The notes beneath the pieces are model-generated. The model saw nothing but the letters and a program-made list of their open reading frames with translations. It was not told the origin of the DNA and did no database searches. Positions 1 to 12,235 of a DNA stretch of 64,000 nt are shown one piece after another. Where the stretch lies: NCBI GenBank assembly GCA_016800925.1, contig JABCPU010000348.1, forward strand, positions 1-64,000. Reading direction: 5' to 3'. Source of the DNA: Suillus spraguei (lineage: Eukaryota > Basidiomycota > Agaricomycetes > Boletales > Suillaceae). Made by a program: the position numbers and the translations under genes. Positions within the stretch are counted from its first letter, which is position 1; the number at the start of each line of letters is the position of its first letter.

Positions 1-143
1 ACATACATGCAGCCATAGGAATAAGAAATTAGGAATACCGTATCACTACTGCCAGCAAGATTCATAATTCGTGAGTTATCCGAGTCGTGATCCATTCCCT
101 ATTTCGGTCGCTCCTCGTTTGTCTAGGGTTATCGCCACGCATA

Positions 144-2387
144 TCAACTGCTGTTCCGTATCTGTTCCCCGTAATGCCAAAATATCCAGGGTCTGCAGGT
201 ATCATCATTAAGGGTAACAATGGAATGAAGAAGAACGAAGACGTACGCAGGACAGCCTATGACGACTGCTACGACCGCCAGAATAGTACCGCCCTTCCCG
301 AACCCGAGTGTGGTATACATCACTGGAGCAAACAAGGGAAATCCAAAGCCTGCTAGTGATCGCAAACAGAAGATAGCGGCCAGCGCTGAATAAGAAATAT
401 TTGAGATGAACAAGAAATGGGAACGAGATAATGGTACCGGAAGCAGCATGAAGGGTAAAGCAATCAACGATATATGTTTGTATGCACTGAATACTCAGAA
501 TAATGCCTCCTCCACAAGCGCAATACCCTGTTGAAATTGTTACCAGAGGACAGTACTAGGAGAATCAAACTAACAATATCTGGAGCTATCCAATGAGTAT
601 GGATTTCAGAAGTCCAGCCTACGATCAAGCACCCTATTGGAACTAGCACAGATCCGGGAACCATCGCAGCTGTTGGTCACCCCAAATGAGCACTCAAAAA
701 ACCAAGCACAAGAACATCATAACGAACGTAATCTGAACTCCGGCTTCGCAACTCCACCGTTCTTAGTCTTGAAATGAACATAAATCTTGTCCATCGTCTT
801 CGCATTTATTTGGGCAGCCCCTATCATCCCCACGCCAAGTGCAATGTAATGGAGACCAGCGACTGCTACTGACTGCTGATATACACCACAAAATATCGAT
901 GGTATTGTCGTCAGAAAGACTGTGAGATATGAGATCACGTCTATAGAAGGAGGGATATATGACTTACGATAAAGTAACCCGTATACATACGCCATATAAA
1001 CGCCGAGGAGCTGCAAAATCGGCTCATGGACAAAGAGTAGAAAGGGGCGACTGAGGGATTTGGCTATGATGGTCCGCCAACTGTATCGATCATAGTCTTC
1101 AGATATTGTCTTTAATGAATTATAAAAGAACTTACCAACGATCTTGACTTTCAAAAACAGTACGGACTTCTCTGTTCGGCACTTTTTCGATATCCATTGA
1201 TCTGCGGATCCGCTCTGCCTTCCTTTCTAATAAGAGGGGCGCATAGGCTGAACACAATTTATGAGGATCAGCCGATCACGACCAGTAAATTACCCACTCT
1301 CTCGAATTGAAAATACTCCAACTATTTGAATAGTTGCATCTACAATGGACGTAGACCAAAACTGTCAGAGAAATAAGAATTGTCCTTGGTCGGTGAAAGT
1401 ATTACGTACCACCCATCTCCAGGTCGAGCGTTCAGCGATCCTGGTCGCAATTCAGATAGTGGTATCATTAAACTTAAAACAGCTACTAACCAAGCGCCTG
1501 TGATAGGTCCCAGAACGGGGCCCAACAACGGAGCTAAGGAGTAAATGGCAACAGCCTTTCCTCGTTCACCTGGCCGCCAGCAGTCCCCAAGAGTACCGCC
1601 GCCAATCTGGAGAGGGAAGTCATTCAATACTTTCTAATTAAAAATACGACTTTACCACTATAGCCGCGCTGCCTCCAAGGCCAGCAAGAAATCGGAAGAC
1701 CAGAAGCTGGGATTCTGACTGTGCGAATCCACAGACAAGATTCCATACTGACATTTTAAGAATGGGGGTGGTATTATGGGCTTGTAAAGATCACATACCA
1801 AGGTACCATAGACTTGACAATTGCAAAACGTATGATCGTCCGTAAATCTCACTCAATGGACCCATAAACAAAGGCCCCATCCCTGGTACGTAGTTTGGTA
1901 GATTAGTGTGGTATCCAGCATCCACGAAATTGACCTACCATATGCAAGTACAAAGATGGATGTTGTGAGTGCAAGTATAGCATCGTCGTTTATTTCAAGG
2001 GTAGACGCTAGTTTCCCAGTAGCAGGCGCAATCATAGAGGAAGAAACTGGGCCAATAAAAGTAAACAATGATACAATTATTGTTGCGGCCCATTTGCGTC
2101 TACAACTCCAACTGTGGAAGAACCGTGAACTCAATGTTGAACCATGACTCTCTGCTCATGCAAACGTACTTTTTGGGATTTTGAGGGTCGTCTGGGCCGT
2201 CCCAGTCAACAACCAAAACATCTGTATCATTCACTGTCTGAGACAGTTTGTTATTCTGAGAATGGCTCTGGACTGGAATTCGATGCACGGAGCTCGGCGC
2301 GTGATCGCCCTGTAAAGTTGGGGTGGTAGACACCGAGTCTAGTATGCCTTGCCCCTCGTCAGCAGGGATTCGGTTTGTGGCAGACAT
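144..2387 (-). CDS. MFS drug/polyamine exporter, DHA1-type (multi-exon)
   Basis: Probable plasma-membrane proton antiporter of the major facilitator superfamily, of the type that exports drugs or polyamines. The start at 2387 gives a hydrophilic N-terminus containing VVDWDGPDDPQNPK, a hallmark of this fungal group. Next come the first membrane segments (IGPVSSSMIAPATGKL), the motif-A-like GPLSEIYGRSYV (about 1830-1860), GERGKAVAIYSLAPLLGP (about 1490-1570, the antiporter motif-C region), the central loop LLLERKAERIRR (about 1190-1235), LSRPFLLFVHEPILQLLGVY (about 1000-1055), and the C-terminal SLAGFGFPLFAPVMY. The last intron joins IGCPA to PWIFWHYGEQIR, ending at the stop at 144. Introns are about 50-60 bp. 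I see no disabling break across the exons checked, but not every splice site was resolved. The substrate is unknown. Confidence 0.85.
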
Positions 2388-3294
2388 GTGCGAGTAGTTC
2401 TACATGATCTCTTCCTGTCCACCAGCTTATGAGTAAATGCAGGAGCCGGTTATTGTGGGTCACTCACTAGAATGAGTTAGGAAAACGTTGCTTCTGTTGT
2501 TATTGTGGTGCTTGCCTGCCCTCGTTTGACACACAAGTGTACTGTAAGGATGCTACAGACACCATCGGCCAATAGTCTTCCTGATCAGATGACAGAAGAC
2601 CTATATAATAACAAAGAGCTTACCAAGAAGAAGTCTCGGCCTTATCTTCCCCGTCGCCTGCTTCCGAGTTTACGTATGGGTAGTGGGCACAGTGGGGAGA
2701 GGGTTTCAAACATGCGCGGAAATTTGATTTCACCTTTCGCTCGAGTCCTGGACGTATTTTTCGAAGTCTTTTGAAGGCAAAGGTTAGTTTAGAATGTTTA
2801 CCAGCATTGAATAACATTGGAATGGCTCACTAGCGGTTGGTAATAGTATATTTCATTTTGAATTGCCAACCTCCCGGAATGGCCCAGATCTATGGTACCA
2901 GATTTTAGTGGAGAGAGGGTTCTGTCGAGTGACATCGTGGGTTATGCATTGGTGAAAGAACATCGTGAGATGTAAAGGCAACGGAAATAATATCAAACTG
3001 GGCTGAAGCACGGCGAGCATTCATAGTACTTAATGATCAACCAATCTGGTTACAGTATGCTCCGAGTCAGTGAAAGAGGCAACTCTAACACTTTGCTAAC
3101 ACTGTTATTGTGAGTTAGTTAAGATGCATCGAGGGATCCATGCGTCTCAAAGTCCTGTAGTTGTAATCATGGTGTGTGTTTCCTAGCGCTATTGAGGAAC
3201 GGCGCTTCAGCGTTTGATGTGGACTTTCATTTTGATTGGTATACGTTTGCGTGGTTGATGAAGAGGGGCGTATGTGAGGAGGTCCAGAGGAGCG
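2388..3294. other. Intergenic, no supported gene
   Basis: The MFS gene reads away from this stretch, so it should hold that gene's promoter. Short ORFs on both strands have no recognisable domain and no convincing exon structure. I see no repeat or RNA gene. Confidence 0.5.
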
Positions 3295-3693
3295 TCACAG
3301 TTTCTTCAATTTGCCAAATGAACCACTGGCCAGTACTTTTTCTTCGGGAGAAAAGTCCAGCGAGCGGATCCAATTGGAGCTCGAGTGGGCTTTGACGCGG
3401 ACGGGTCGGGTGAGTGATTCGCTAGTTTCTCCGTGCCAGACGACGAACTCTCCGCCTTTAGCACCGCTCGCTATCAATCGCTGATCTCGTGATATAGTCA
3501 AACTCAAGCCTCTCTGCGATGCCCCTCCATCTTCTTCAACAGAATACCTGTATTCAAGTTCCAGACAAAGCGTCTGGTCGTCCGAGGTTGTAACCACCCA
3601 TCGTCTATCGGGGAAAACTGCGACTGCCCTCACAAAGTCTTGATGACATTTATACTTTCACCCGGGTGTAGTGACTAGGTTGAGCTTCGACAT
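3295..3693 (-). pseudogene. Truncated WD40 gene copy (partial duplicate of the WD40-TPR-HET gene)
   Basis: This is a decayed copy of the first WD40 repeats of the gene at 6623-10713. The ATG at 3693 matches the start of the intact gene (MSKL...), but a TGA follows after 11 codons. Downstream, 3295-3633 is still open and readable as WD40 blades (DQRLIASGAKGGEFVVWHGE; SNWIRSLDFSPEEKVLASGS), clearly matching the intact copy. Homology stops near 3296 in the middle of the third blade, so the rest of the propeller and the TPR and HET parts are absent. It is best read as a fragment copied together with upstream DNA. Confidence 0.8.
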
Positions 3694-4335
3694 TTTACTG
3701 GAGGTTGATGGCGTAGGTGCAGTTGAGGTGAACTTTGAAGGGATTATGAGTGTCTTGCTCTAAGCTGTAGAGGTGCATATATTGTACATTTTATGCTGCT
3801 TCACTGCCTACCTCCTTTCCATAGACGCTCAGGCACAAGCCCTCTATCCTCTCACCTTTATGACAAGAATGTACCCTATCAATGACATACTCACCGTCCT
3901 CGAGAGCCAACAGTTTGGCCTCCCAGCGTCTCTGCAGTGCATACATCTTGTCTTCGACGCTTCCAGGATGCATCCTATCCCATGCAATCGAGCAGTCGGT
4001 GCTTCCCAGAGCTCGAATCTGATTACATGACTCCACGAATATCTTTGTTTTTCGTGCCGAGCAGCTATTCCAGCATATCAGCATTTCACTCTTCGAACGC
4101 ATGCATTGATACTGCAATATCACCCCTTCGTCCCGTTAACTCCCAAGTTCTGCGTATTCCGCAAGCAGCCGGATCTCTATATTCTCTCATCTAATCTTGT
4201 CACCATTTCTATCACGGAAGAGCATTTTGCTTCGAGTGACGGGCTCGCTCATGATTCTGCTTTACTTTAAGCTTCGCTTACTCTGGGCCAGACTGATATT
4301 TAGCTCATTCGCCAATCGACTCCCGGGTTCACGTC
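3296..4335. repeat. Segmental duplication, direct copy of 10315-11340
   Basis: About 1 kb is repeated in the same orientation 7 kb away. It covers the WD40 5' coding part (to 3693) and about 640 bp of upstream DNA. Examples of matching blocks: 3363-3395 with 10378-10410, 3833-3845 with 10852-10864, 4130-4160 with 11160-11190, and the ends near 4305-4330 with 11318-11340. The copies differ by many substitutions and small indels, so this is not a very recent event. Confidence 0.85.
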
Positions 4336-6622
4336 ACGTGCGTAACTCGAGATCAATCTGTACCGTCTTTCAAACCTAGCGGATGATCCTCACTGCGCCA
4401 AAGGGTTCATGTTGGTATTCCCATATCTCTGCTATTTGAAAATTCATTGATAGGGTGAATATCACTGCCGAGGGTGTCGCCGTTTGCTTGGAAGACGATA
4501 TTGATATGTAAAAGGACATTGAGACAAGAATGCGTCGCGTCTGGCCTTCTTTCCCGCAAGGTTGGGACATGGTCTTTCTGGGTAAGCTCTGATGGTACGT
4601 TGTAAGTCCACAATTAATAACATCGTGTTGCTCAGGTCACTGCTGGTCAAATGAATCTTTCCACTCTGCACTTCCATCGCCTCAGGCTATATCTCCGTTG
4701 TATGATCTGTTAACACGGTCACACTTACATCCATCTTATTCTCCGCGTTGCACTCATGCTTACGCACTTTCCCTGTCCGGTGCTCGGCATCTTCTGCAGC
4801 ATCTTCGCTACCCACCATTCATGGATTCCCGAGCTCTTGATCAAGCTTTCAGTTGGCTTATCGAAGGTGGCCGATTACGTGCTTTCAGTGTCGTTCCGAG
4901 CGTCGTCATCCAGCGTAAGGTCCTGTCGAGCGACATATTCCCCGGATCCGGTGTGGGGAGTGCATGGAGAGAGCATCTAGTGGACGACGTGTTCGGAACA
5001 TAGAACAAACGCCAGTCTGTCGTACTTTACTTGTTTTTGCTGATCTGTCCTCTTTATCTCAATTCGTTTGTATTGATCTGATTTTTGTGTCTCGCTCCAG
5101 TCATGTTTGCCATCTAGAAACAATCCGTCGGCGAATCCTAATGAAGGTTGAACTAAGGAGAGAGTCTCAGCGTTCAGGAAGAAACCGCTGATATTGATAA
5201 TATTTAAGGAGAGGGTCTAAAGACGAGACAGAAGTGAGATAAGGTCGGCGTGCAAAGAAACATAAGACATCCCTCATGCTTGCCTCATGCGCTCTTACTG
5301 GACAAGACCATCGACCAGCAACAGCTGTATGGACCGACAGGCTAGTAGTCGAAATTGCTAAATGTTGGCACTAAATGTTCGAGTATGCCACATGGTGTAT
5401 CTTGTGTATGATGGTTGCTCACAGTCTTGCGTTCGCTGCTTTTGCTCATAACCTGAAATTAGGAACACAGACGTTAAGAACAGAGTCTTTCCCTTTATAC
5501 ATACATACGAGGTACAGACCTCAGTGCGAGGTCCATGCCATTCTCGGTTTTTCCCTTCACCCCTTTCCCAAATTTCCCGCCATACTGAGTACGAATGCCA
5601 CTCGATATCATCACTAGGTCTCTTACGTCTCGTATGCCACACGCACTCATAAATTATAGTGTTACAGGGTCTTCTCTTGGCTCAAGCACCCTCCGCCATA
5701 TGATCAAATATAAATCTGATCAATAAATTGTAAGATAGGTAATCATCCATCTATCTCGTCCATACGCTCACAATGCTTGAGGTGCTGCTCAAACATTATG
5801 CTATCGTCCTAGTCATGCCATGATCACTTCCGCGTACATTGTGGATCAATACGGACATTGATGGGTATAGCGAAGTGCGAGCATAGATTGAGGCAGAATA
5901 TGAGTATATCTGATCGAACCATTTCTTCGCCCCACAATCGAATGGAGGGATGGCCTGATCAGAATATATTCAAGTTTACTAGGCTCTATCAATGTATGGC
6001 ACTTTTTGGCAGTTCAATCTGGCTTACTCTGCTCTTCCACCACAACCCGTGCTGTCAGTAAGGTAAGTAGGTATAGTCGTTGTGGTACCGTTCCTCCGCT
6101 GTCGTGCCGCTCGTGCGGTTTTCAATAGCGATTTAGGAAAGTTTGTCTATTATCTGCCACATCGCCAGAGTCATGCCTATTGAATGGGAACAGCAACGAA
6201 CGAGAAAACAAGCACCATATGAGCCATACTTCGAATACAACGAACGAGAACTCCCGCTCTGTAGAGTACCCACTGCATCTTACTCTGAAGCTTCGTTGTA
6301 TGGTCGTTGGACAATTGGACCTGGTCAGCGCTGTGTGCCTTAGGAAAAGTCCAGAAAGATACTGTTCTTGCTTAGGTTGATCGCAACTTGGAGTATTTAT
6401 TGTCACAAAAAGCCAAGTAGAATGTACAGGACATTTAATCCAGTGACCTTTGAATGAATACAGCAATTTGGTGCAGGACAACGATGAAGGGACTGCCTAA
6501 TAGATAGATCTTCGGTGTCTGCTTTGAAGGGTCCAGGGGTATCTATGCATGCAGCTACACGGTAACAATGCATTAAAACATAAACGAATAGAGGTCAGGG
6601 ATGCCTGGCTATAAAAATACAG
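4336..6622. other. Long stretch without a supported gene
   Basis: Several ORFs of 60-120 codons exist on both strands (for example 4698-5003 plus, 5358-5642 minus, 6122-6481 minus). None shows a family motif, coherent introns or codon structure that I can defend. I see no LTR, terminal repeat or RNA gene. It may be old degraded repeat DNA. Confidence 0.4.
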
Positions 6623-9600
6623 TTAGAGTATTTCTACGGTACCTACGTCCATGTCATCAACGGATGAAATGTCTTTGAGTTGTGCAACGATGATATGGTC
6701 CGACGCAATCCTCTTGTATTCTCCGACACGCTGCTGCGCGAGTAAAAATGCGTCGAAAGGCTGTCCGAGGTGAACCATCAACCGAAATGCTCGGGAGCCA
6801 TGCTGCTCTTTAGCAGGCGATCCGTCGTGTAACTTGTCAGAGTCGTACATCAGGGACTCAGACTCAGTCCAATTTCCCGTGCTCTCTGTATCATTTGTGA
6901 AGACAGGCTGCTCTGAAAAGTCAGGTACCCCGAGAAAATCCCGATCCCATGGACGGACAAGTAAGAAGGTCTGCAGAATGGGCTTTGCCCGCGAGAACTG
7001 GACTAGGGTCTCTTCAGTGGTGACCAGCAGATCATGAAGTCCATCTGCCTTGATTCTATCCATCATGGGACTCTCCTGGCTAGACCGTGTCTCCGTCTAA
7101 CTTCCGTGACACGGAATGAAATGCAAGGCAGATGTAGTCTGCAGTTTGCGAAACGAGGAGCTCTCAGCTGTTCAAGTTGTTATAAATGTTCAATGCTAGA
7201 TCGGTTGGCACAGTTTGTCGCAGCAAAGAGACTTGTGTGTGAATATCATCTTCAGACAAAGATGGAGGGGTGCGTGAAGGAATGGTGTAAGAGGTTATAT
7301 GGGCCGGAAGACAGCTATTGAATTCGGAAGGTTGTCCGATCCAGTCAAGAACAGTGATGTCGCCCGACCGAGCAACGATCTCCTGCAGGAGTCGTCCAAG
7401 GGCGTTCTGCTTTTTCTCGCCATAAATGACGGGTAGTGTGATGCCGAAGATCCCAAATAATGAGTACGCAACATCTTCCTGCACAGTGGTGATGCGCTTC
7501 GATGCCCATTGCAGTTTCTGTCGAGCGCCACTCATACCTGGACGGGAAGGTCACCAAGGCTCGCGCATCTATTCCCGTCGCTTCCTCCAACTCCTTCATG
7601 ATTTCAGGCGATTCTTTGTGGTTGGGAGAGCGATCGCCGAGATATAACGACCAATCCTTTTGATAAAAGATAACCACTTTCGGAGCGACAAATTCTTGAA
7701 AAGTCCATCCTCGCTCATTCCAAACACTTCTCGCTAGTGCACCAGACCGGGATGAAGGAGGAACATCAGATAGGTAGACGACGGTAAGCGCTGAGTGGCG
7801 GTACCACACGAACATGGAGTTGACCGATTCTTGAACCTCGGTATTACTCCTCTTGTCGATGCAGCATGTGTCTATCCATGCCATGTATACCCAGCTTCAC
7901 GAGCGACTTCGCAGAAAGACTGCAGTTTCGCGATGCCACGAAGTCCATTCAATTCGTACACGACTTTATCTTGGATGTCATGCAGCAGCGCCTCCGTTTC
8001 CTCCCACCTGTGTGATAGCAGGACGCATCGAAAGTACGTCGCGACCACGTCTTTGATGTGCTGCGCTCGGAGGTCTGAATGCATTGTTGTGAATGATAAA
8101 AGCTCCTTGTACTTTGCACTCGTTTTGAAAGAGCTTATTTGTGCCGCTCGATCGCATACAAGGCCCGTGGAGGTATTAAGTAAACGTAGCGGGGCGTATT
8201 CGAGCTCAATCCAAACAGCTCTTTGGATAGTATTTTCTGCTTGGGATGGATGGACATACTGCTGACGCAGATCTGCAGAACAAGATAGGCATTTCGAGAC
8301 GATGCAGTACTTTTCCATAACTTACCTCGTATATGCGCTTCGTGAGAATCGTCCAACTTGGACAACATGATTGTGAAGGCCTCGATAGCTTCGTCATAAC
8401 GTTGCCCGCCACGCAGCGCTGCATGTGTCAACTGATATCCAACATGAGACGAAGAATTGAGTTCGATGACCTATGTGTGCATCACCGAAGTCAACATGGG
8501 CTACGAAAATATAGAAACCATCACACCTTTTGCGCATCCAGAAGCGCATCCTCCCATAGCATTTTACCCAACTTTGCCTTGCTGCGATTCGCAAAGACGA
8601 CGTCAGATGATGTACAATCCAGGTCAATGACCACCGAGTACAAGTGAATAGCCCTATCATAATTGCTTGCAGCAAGGGCAGCATTTCCATTGGTAAGAGA
8701 AGCGCTGCATTCTTCCGTGAAAACTGAGTGAAATACGGGTGAGGATTGTAGCTTTCGTGATATTATGAACTCCAGACTTGCCCTTGGACCAGTTGAGGCA
8801 GCTGGCCTTTGTGATATCATCACTCGTATCCATCATGTATCGGTATGATTTCACAGCATCTTGAAGTCTACCTGCCAGAAGGAGTGAATCACACAGTTTT
8901 GTGTGTGCAGTGAACCACAATGATTTGAGATCCCAGCCGAAGAGCTGGACAAGGGAGTCAGTTATGAAAAGCAGTTCGGATGTGTATCAACGTGCCACTA
9001 CCAAGTCCTCGTATATATCATGAATGTCCGATGCCGATGATAGAGCGCTGCAGTTGACAGCAGCAGTGAAATGCTCAGCGGCTTCGTCGTGACGTGCGTC
9101 ATCTGAGGCTTTGATTCCGAGTTGAACACGTAGATATGTCTAGTTGAAAAGATCAGAGCTAATGACCCAGCACGGCTGCATGATACTTACTTGCACGATA
9201 TGACATGCACGAGTATCGGCATTCGGACAACTGGTAGTGAGTTCTTTGAGGAGCAGAACTGCCTCATCATGTTGATCTGCACTGAAAAGGGCGATGGCCT
9301 GATACGCGGAATGAAGTAAATAGTATGCAAGGCAATTGTAACATACTTTGATTAAGAGCAGAAAATGAGTGGTTTGTAAATCTTGGTTCGTGTACGTTGA
9401 TGCAACATCAAATGCTGCCCTCGCGTCCGAAATGTGGCCCTTTCCACAGAAAGCGATACCCTTGGAGATAAAGCCTGTCAATGAGGGTTCAATGCTGATG
9501 GACTGTGTCATCGTGAAGTTAGACTTTGGTAAGGGGTTATGATGAGTTAGTAAATCTCACCTTGACTGCATCCTGAAGGGCACAGTCCCAGTGGTGTTTC

Positions 9601-10713
9601 CGGGCCATGATGAAGGAGCGATGGCAGTAGGAAGTATGGTTGATGGGATTGATGTTGATATCTTGGGTAAGTAGCTCTTCGGCGGTAGACAAGTCTCCAT
9701 TTACGCATGCATTGCGGGCTGTTGTGATGGCTAGGATCTGTACAAAACATGCTCGAATTGTGGGATACGAGTCAAAGACGGAAACGTGCCTTTGGATGAG
9801 GTACTGCCCACTCCGAGATCATGCCATCGCCACCTCCACTGAGAATATGCTTGCCGTCCAGGGAGAAAGTGACACATATCGCCTTGGATGAGTGCTGGAA
9901 TATAGCAACGGTTCGTCGATCTGAGAGCCGCCAGAGACGGATATGGTTGTCATCGGATGCCGAGGCGACGAGGGTACCAGCAGGATTAATGGCGATGGCA
10001 TTGATATATTTAGAGTGGCCCGTCCAAGGGTCACCAACCTGCTGCCAGGTTCTTGCATTCCATTCGCGTATGGTAGGATCGTCAGAATCGCCGCCTGTGA
10101 GAAGGCGTGTGCCATCGGGTGTCCACGCGAGTGATAGGTTGTATGATGTGTGACCCTTGAAGGATGCGACGTGTTCCCTTGTGCCTGAATTATAAATTCG
10201 AATATTGTTGTCTGTTACGATGGCAAGCAGTTCTCCAGACGGCGAATACCGTACGCAGCGGACCCAATCACCACACCCAATTGGATCACCTTGTTGCTGC
10301 CAGGTTTGGGTGTTCCACAGTTTCGTCGTTGTATTCCTTGATCCACCGGCCAGTACTTTTCCATCGGGAGAAAAGTCCAGCGAGCGGATCCAATTGGAGC
10401 TCGAGTGGGATCTGACGAGTCGGGTGAGTGATTCGCCAGTTTCTCCGTCCCAAATGATGACCTCTCCGTTATAATCACCGCTTGCTATCAATTGCCGATC
10501 TCGTGATGATACAGCCAAACTGAAGACCTCCCTGCGATGCCCCTCCATCTTCTTCAACAGAACACCTGTGTTCAAGTCCCACAAACGAAGCGTCTTGTCG
10601 TCCGAGGCTGTAACCATCCGCCGTTTATCGGGGAAAACTCCGACTGTCCTCACTAAATCTTGATGACCTTTATACTCTCGCAGGGATGTAGTGACTGGGA
10701 TGAGCTTCGACAT
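6623..10713 (-). CDS. WD40-TPR-HET fusion protein (multi-exon, one apparent frameshift)
   Basis: Exon 1 (10713 to about 9772) encodes seven WD40 blades, about one full propeller, each ending in a WD-like element (TLRLWD, EVIIWD, TKLWN, IRIYN, TIREWN, IRLWR, ISEW). A run of short exons (about 9750-8135) follows, encoding helical TPR-like repeats such as ALAASNYDRAIHLYSVVIDL and RYDEAIEAFTIMLSKLDD. Next is a HET domain: LLSHRWEETEALL (about 8000), AWIDTCCIDK (about 7850), NERGWTFQEFVAPKVVIF (about 7700) and EDVAYSLFGIFGITLPVIYG (about 7440). A conserved-looking tail ends at 6623 (LLAQQRVGEYKRIASDHIIV). In filamentous fungi, HET domains trigger heterokaryon incompatibility cell death, while WD40 and TPR modules sense ligands or partners, so a recognition-effector role is inferred. 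The frame changes by one base between GYTW and AWIDTCC, near 7880, where no intron fits. Confidence 0.75.
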
Positions 10714-11714
10714 TTCACTGGAAGTTGATGGCGTAGGCGCGGTTGAGGTAGACTTTCCGAGGGATTGTGGATGTCTTGCTGTAAGCTGTAGAGGTGCATG
10801 TATTGTATGTTTTATGCTGCTTCACTGCCTACCTCCTTTTCATAGACGCCCAGGCACAAGCCCTCTACCTTTATGGCAAGAATGTACCGGGCCTATCAAT
10901 GACATACCCGCCGTCCTCGAGAGTCGACAGTGTGGCCTCCCAGCGCCTCTACAGTGCATTCATCTTGTCTTCGACGCTTCCAGGATGCATCCTATCCCAT
11001 TCAGTCGAGCAATCAGTGCTTCCACAGAGTTCGAATCTAATTATCTATCCTACATGACTCCATGAATATCTTTGTTTCGTGCCGAGCAGCTATTCCAGCA
11101 TATCAACATTTCACTCTTTGAACGCATGCATTTACCTTACTGCAATATCACCCCTTCATCCCGTTAACTCCCAAGTTCTGCGTATTCCACAAGCAACCGG
11201 ATCTCTATATTCTCGCATCCAAACCCGTCACTATTTCTGTCACGGAGGAGTATTTTGTTTCGAGTGATGGACCTGCTGGTGATTCCGCTCTACTTTGAGT
11301 TTCGCTCACTCTGGTTTTCAGCTCATTCGCCAATCCACTCCTGGTTTCATCATCATTGGAATCCTTCACCACACAAGTACAAGTGCAACATGGTCGCTGA
11401 CCTCCGGCGAGTCCTCACTGCAGATGCTACTGAGCCACGTGTCTGGCAATATCATCTACCATGACATCAATAGTCCTCATACCTGGACTTCGGAGAGACC
11501 AAGTGAGATTGACACCAGTCCTTCTACTAAAGCTCTCATCCCGATTATCATGGACCAGACGCTGCCGATTTTAGTGACACGTGATGATTATTCTCGCGCA
11601 CCACATGCTGTCTCCTTTGTAAATGTCAATTAGTGACACAAAGATCCCAACTCCATCTTCTAAGAAAACCGCGATGTTGTCCTCAGGAATGGTATTCCAT
11701 CTATCAATGAATTG
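10714..11714. promoter_or_regulatory. Upstream region of the WD40-TPR-HET gene
   Basis: No gene supported. The first ~630 bp (to about 11340) are the part duplicated at 3694-4335, so the promoter was copied with the gene's 5' end. The remainder to 11714 shows only short ORFs without motifs. Confidence 0.5.
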
Positions 11715-12206
11715 TTAAACGGCCGAGACATGGGTATACCAGTATGAAATCTTCATGGCTAAGCGAGAATCATCCAGTTCAGAGAGGATGGCGGTATAGA
11801 GTGATGATGAGTTGCGATGCGACAGCTGAACGTAGTAAGACACTAGGAGAGGATGAGGTAGTAAATATGAGATCATGAGGGTCCGCAAAAGTCCAGACTC
11901 CAGAATAGAAAGGTTCGCGGTATTTTGTAAAGACGGCAAGAGCATTGATGATTTATATGAACGGGAGGCTGAGCCAAAGTCGTCCTGGGACTGCAGCAAA
12001 TGCGCTGGAAGACGTCTGATAGCAATGTCTGAAGGGCTGAGTGAATCGACAACCGACCGTTGATTGCTTTGGGAACTCGCAGATAAAGTCCCATCTGTTG
12101 ACACCAATCTAAACGAAGTACCAAGGTATTTGTTCGTAGCCTCTGCGTTTATGGTGAATCTAAGTATATTGTCAATTAGGCGCGGAGGCAGGGCTGCTAG
12201 TAACAT
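11715..12206 (-). CDS. Hypothetical protein (163 codons)
   Basis: An open frame that begins LLAALPPRLIDNILRFT, continues through a serine-rich stretch, and ends in a leucine-rich helical region (LLRTLMISYLLPHPLLVSYY). I recognise no family. It follows the histidine phosphatase on the same strand with a 29-bp gap, so it could be an unrelated gene or a terminal exon of something larger. The reading frame is the only evidence. Confidence 0.3.
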   Translation of the reverse strand: MLLAALPPRLIDNILRFTINAEATNKYLGTSFRLVSTDGTLSASSQSNQRSVVDSLSPSDIAIRRLPAHLLQSQDDFGSASRSYKSSMLLPSLQNTANLSILESGLLRTLMISYLLPHPLLVSYYVQLSHRNSSSLYTAILSELDDSRLAMKISYWYTHVSAV

Positions 12207-12235
12207 CGTTATATAGGTGTGAATAGGTCAGTTCC

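Noticed and set aside
87..356. Plus-strand ORF opposite the MFS gene
   Set aside because: It overlaps the conserved minus-strand C-terminus of the transporter and has no motif.
5358..5642. Two overlapping ORFs on opposite strands
   Set aside because: No motif, no exon structure and low-complexity composition; treated as chance frames.
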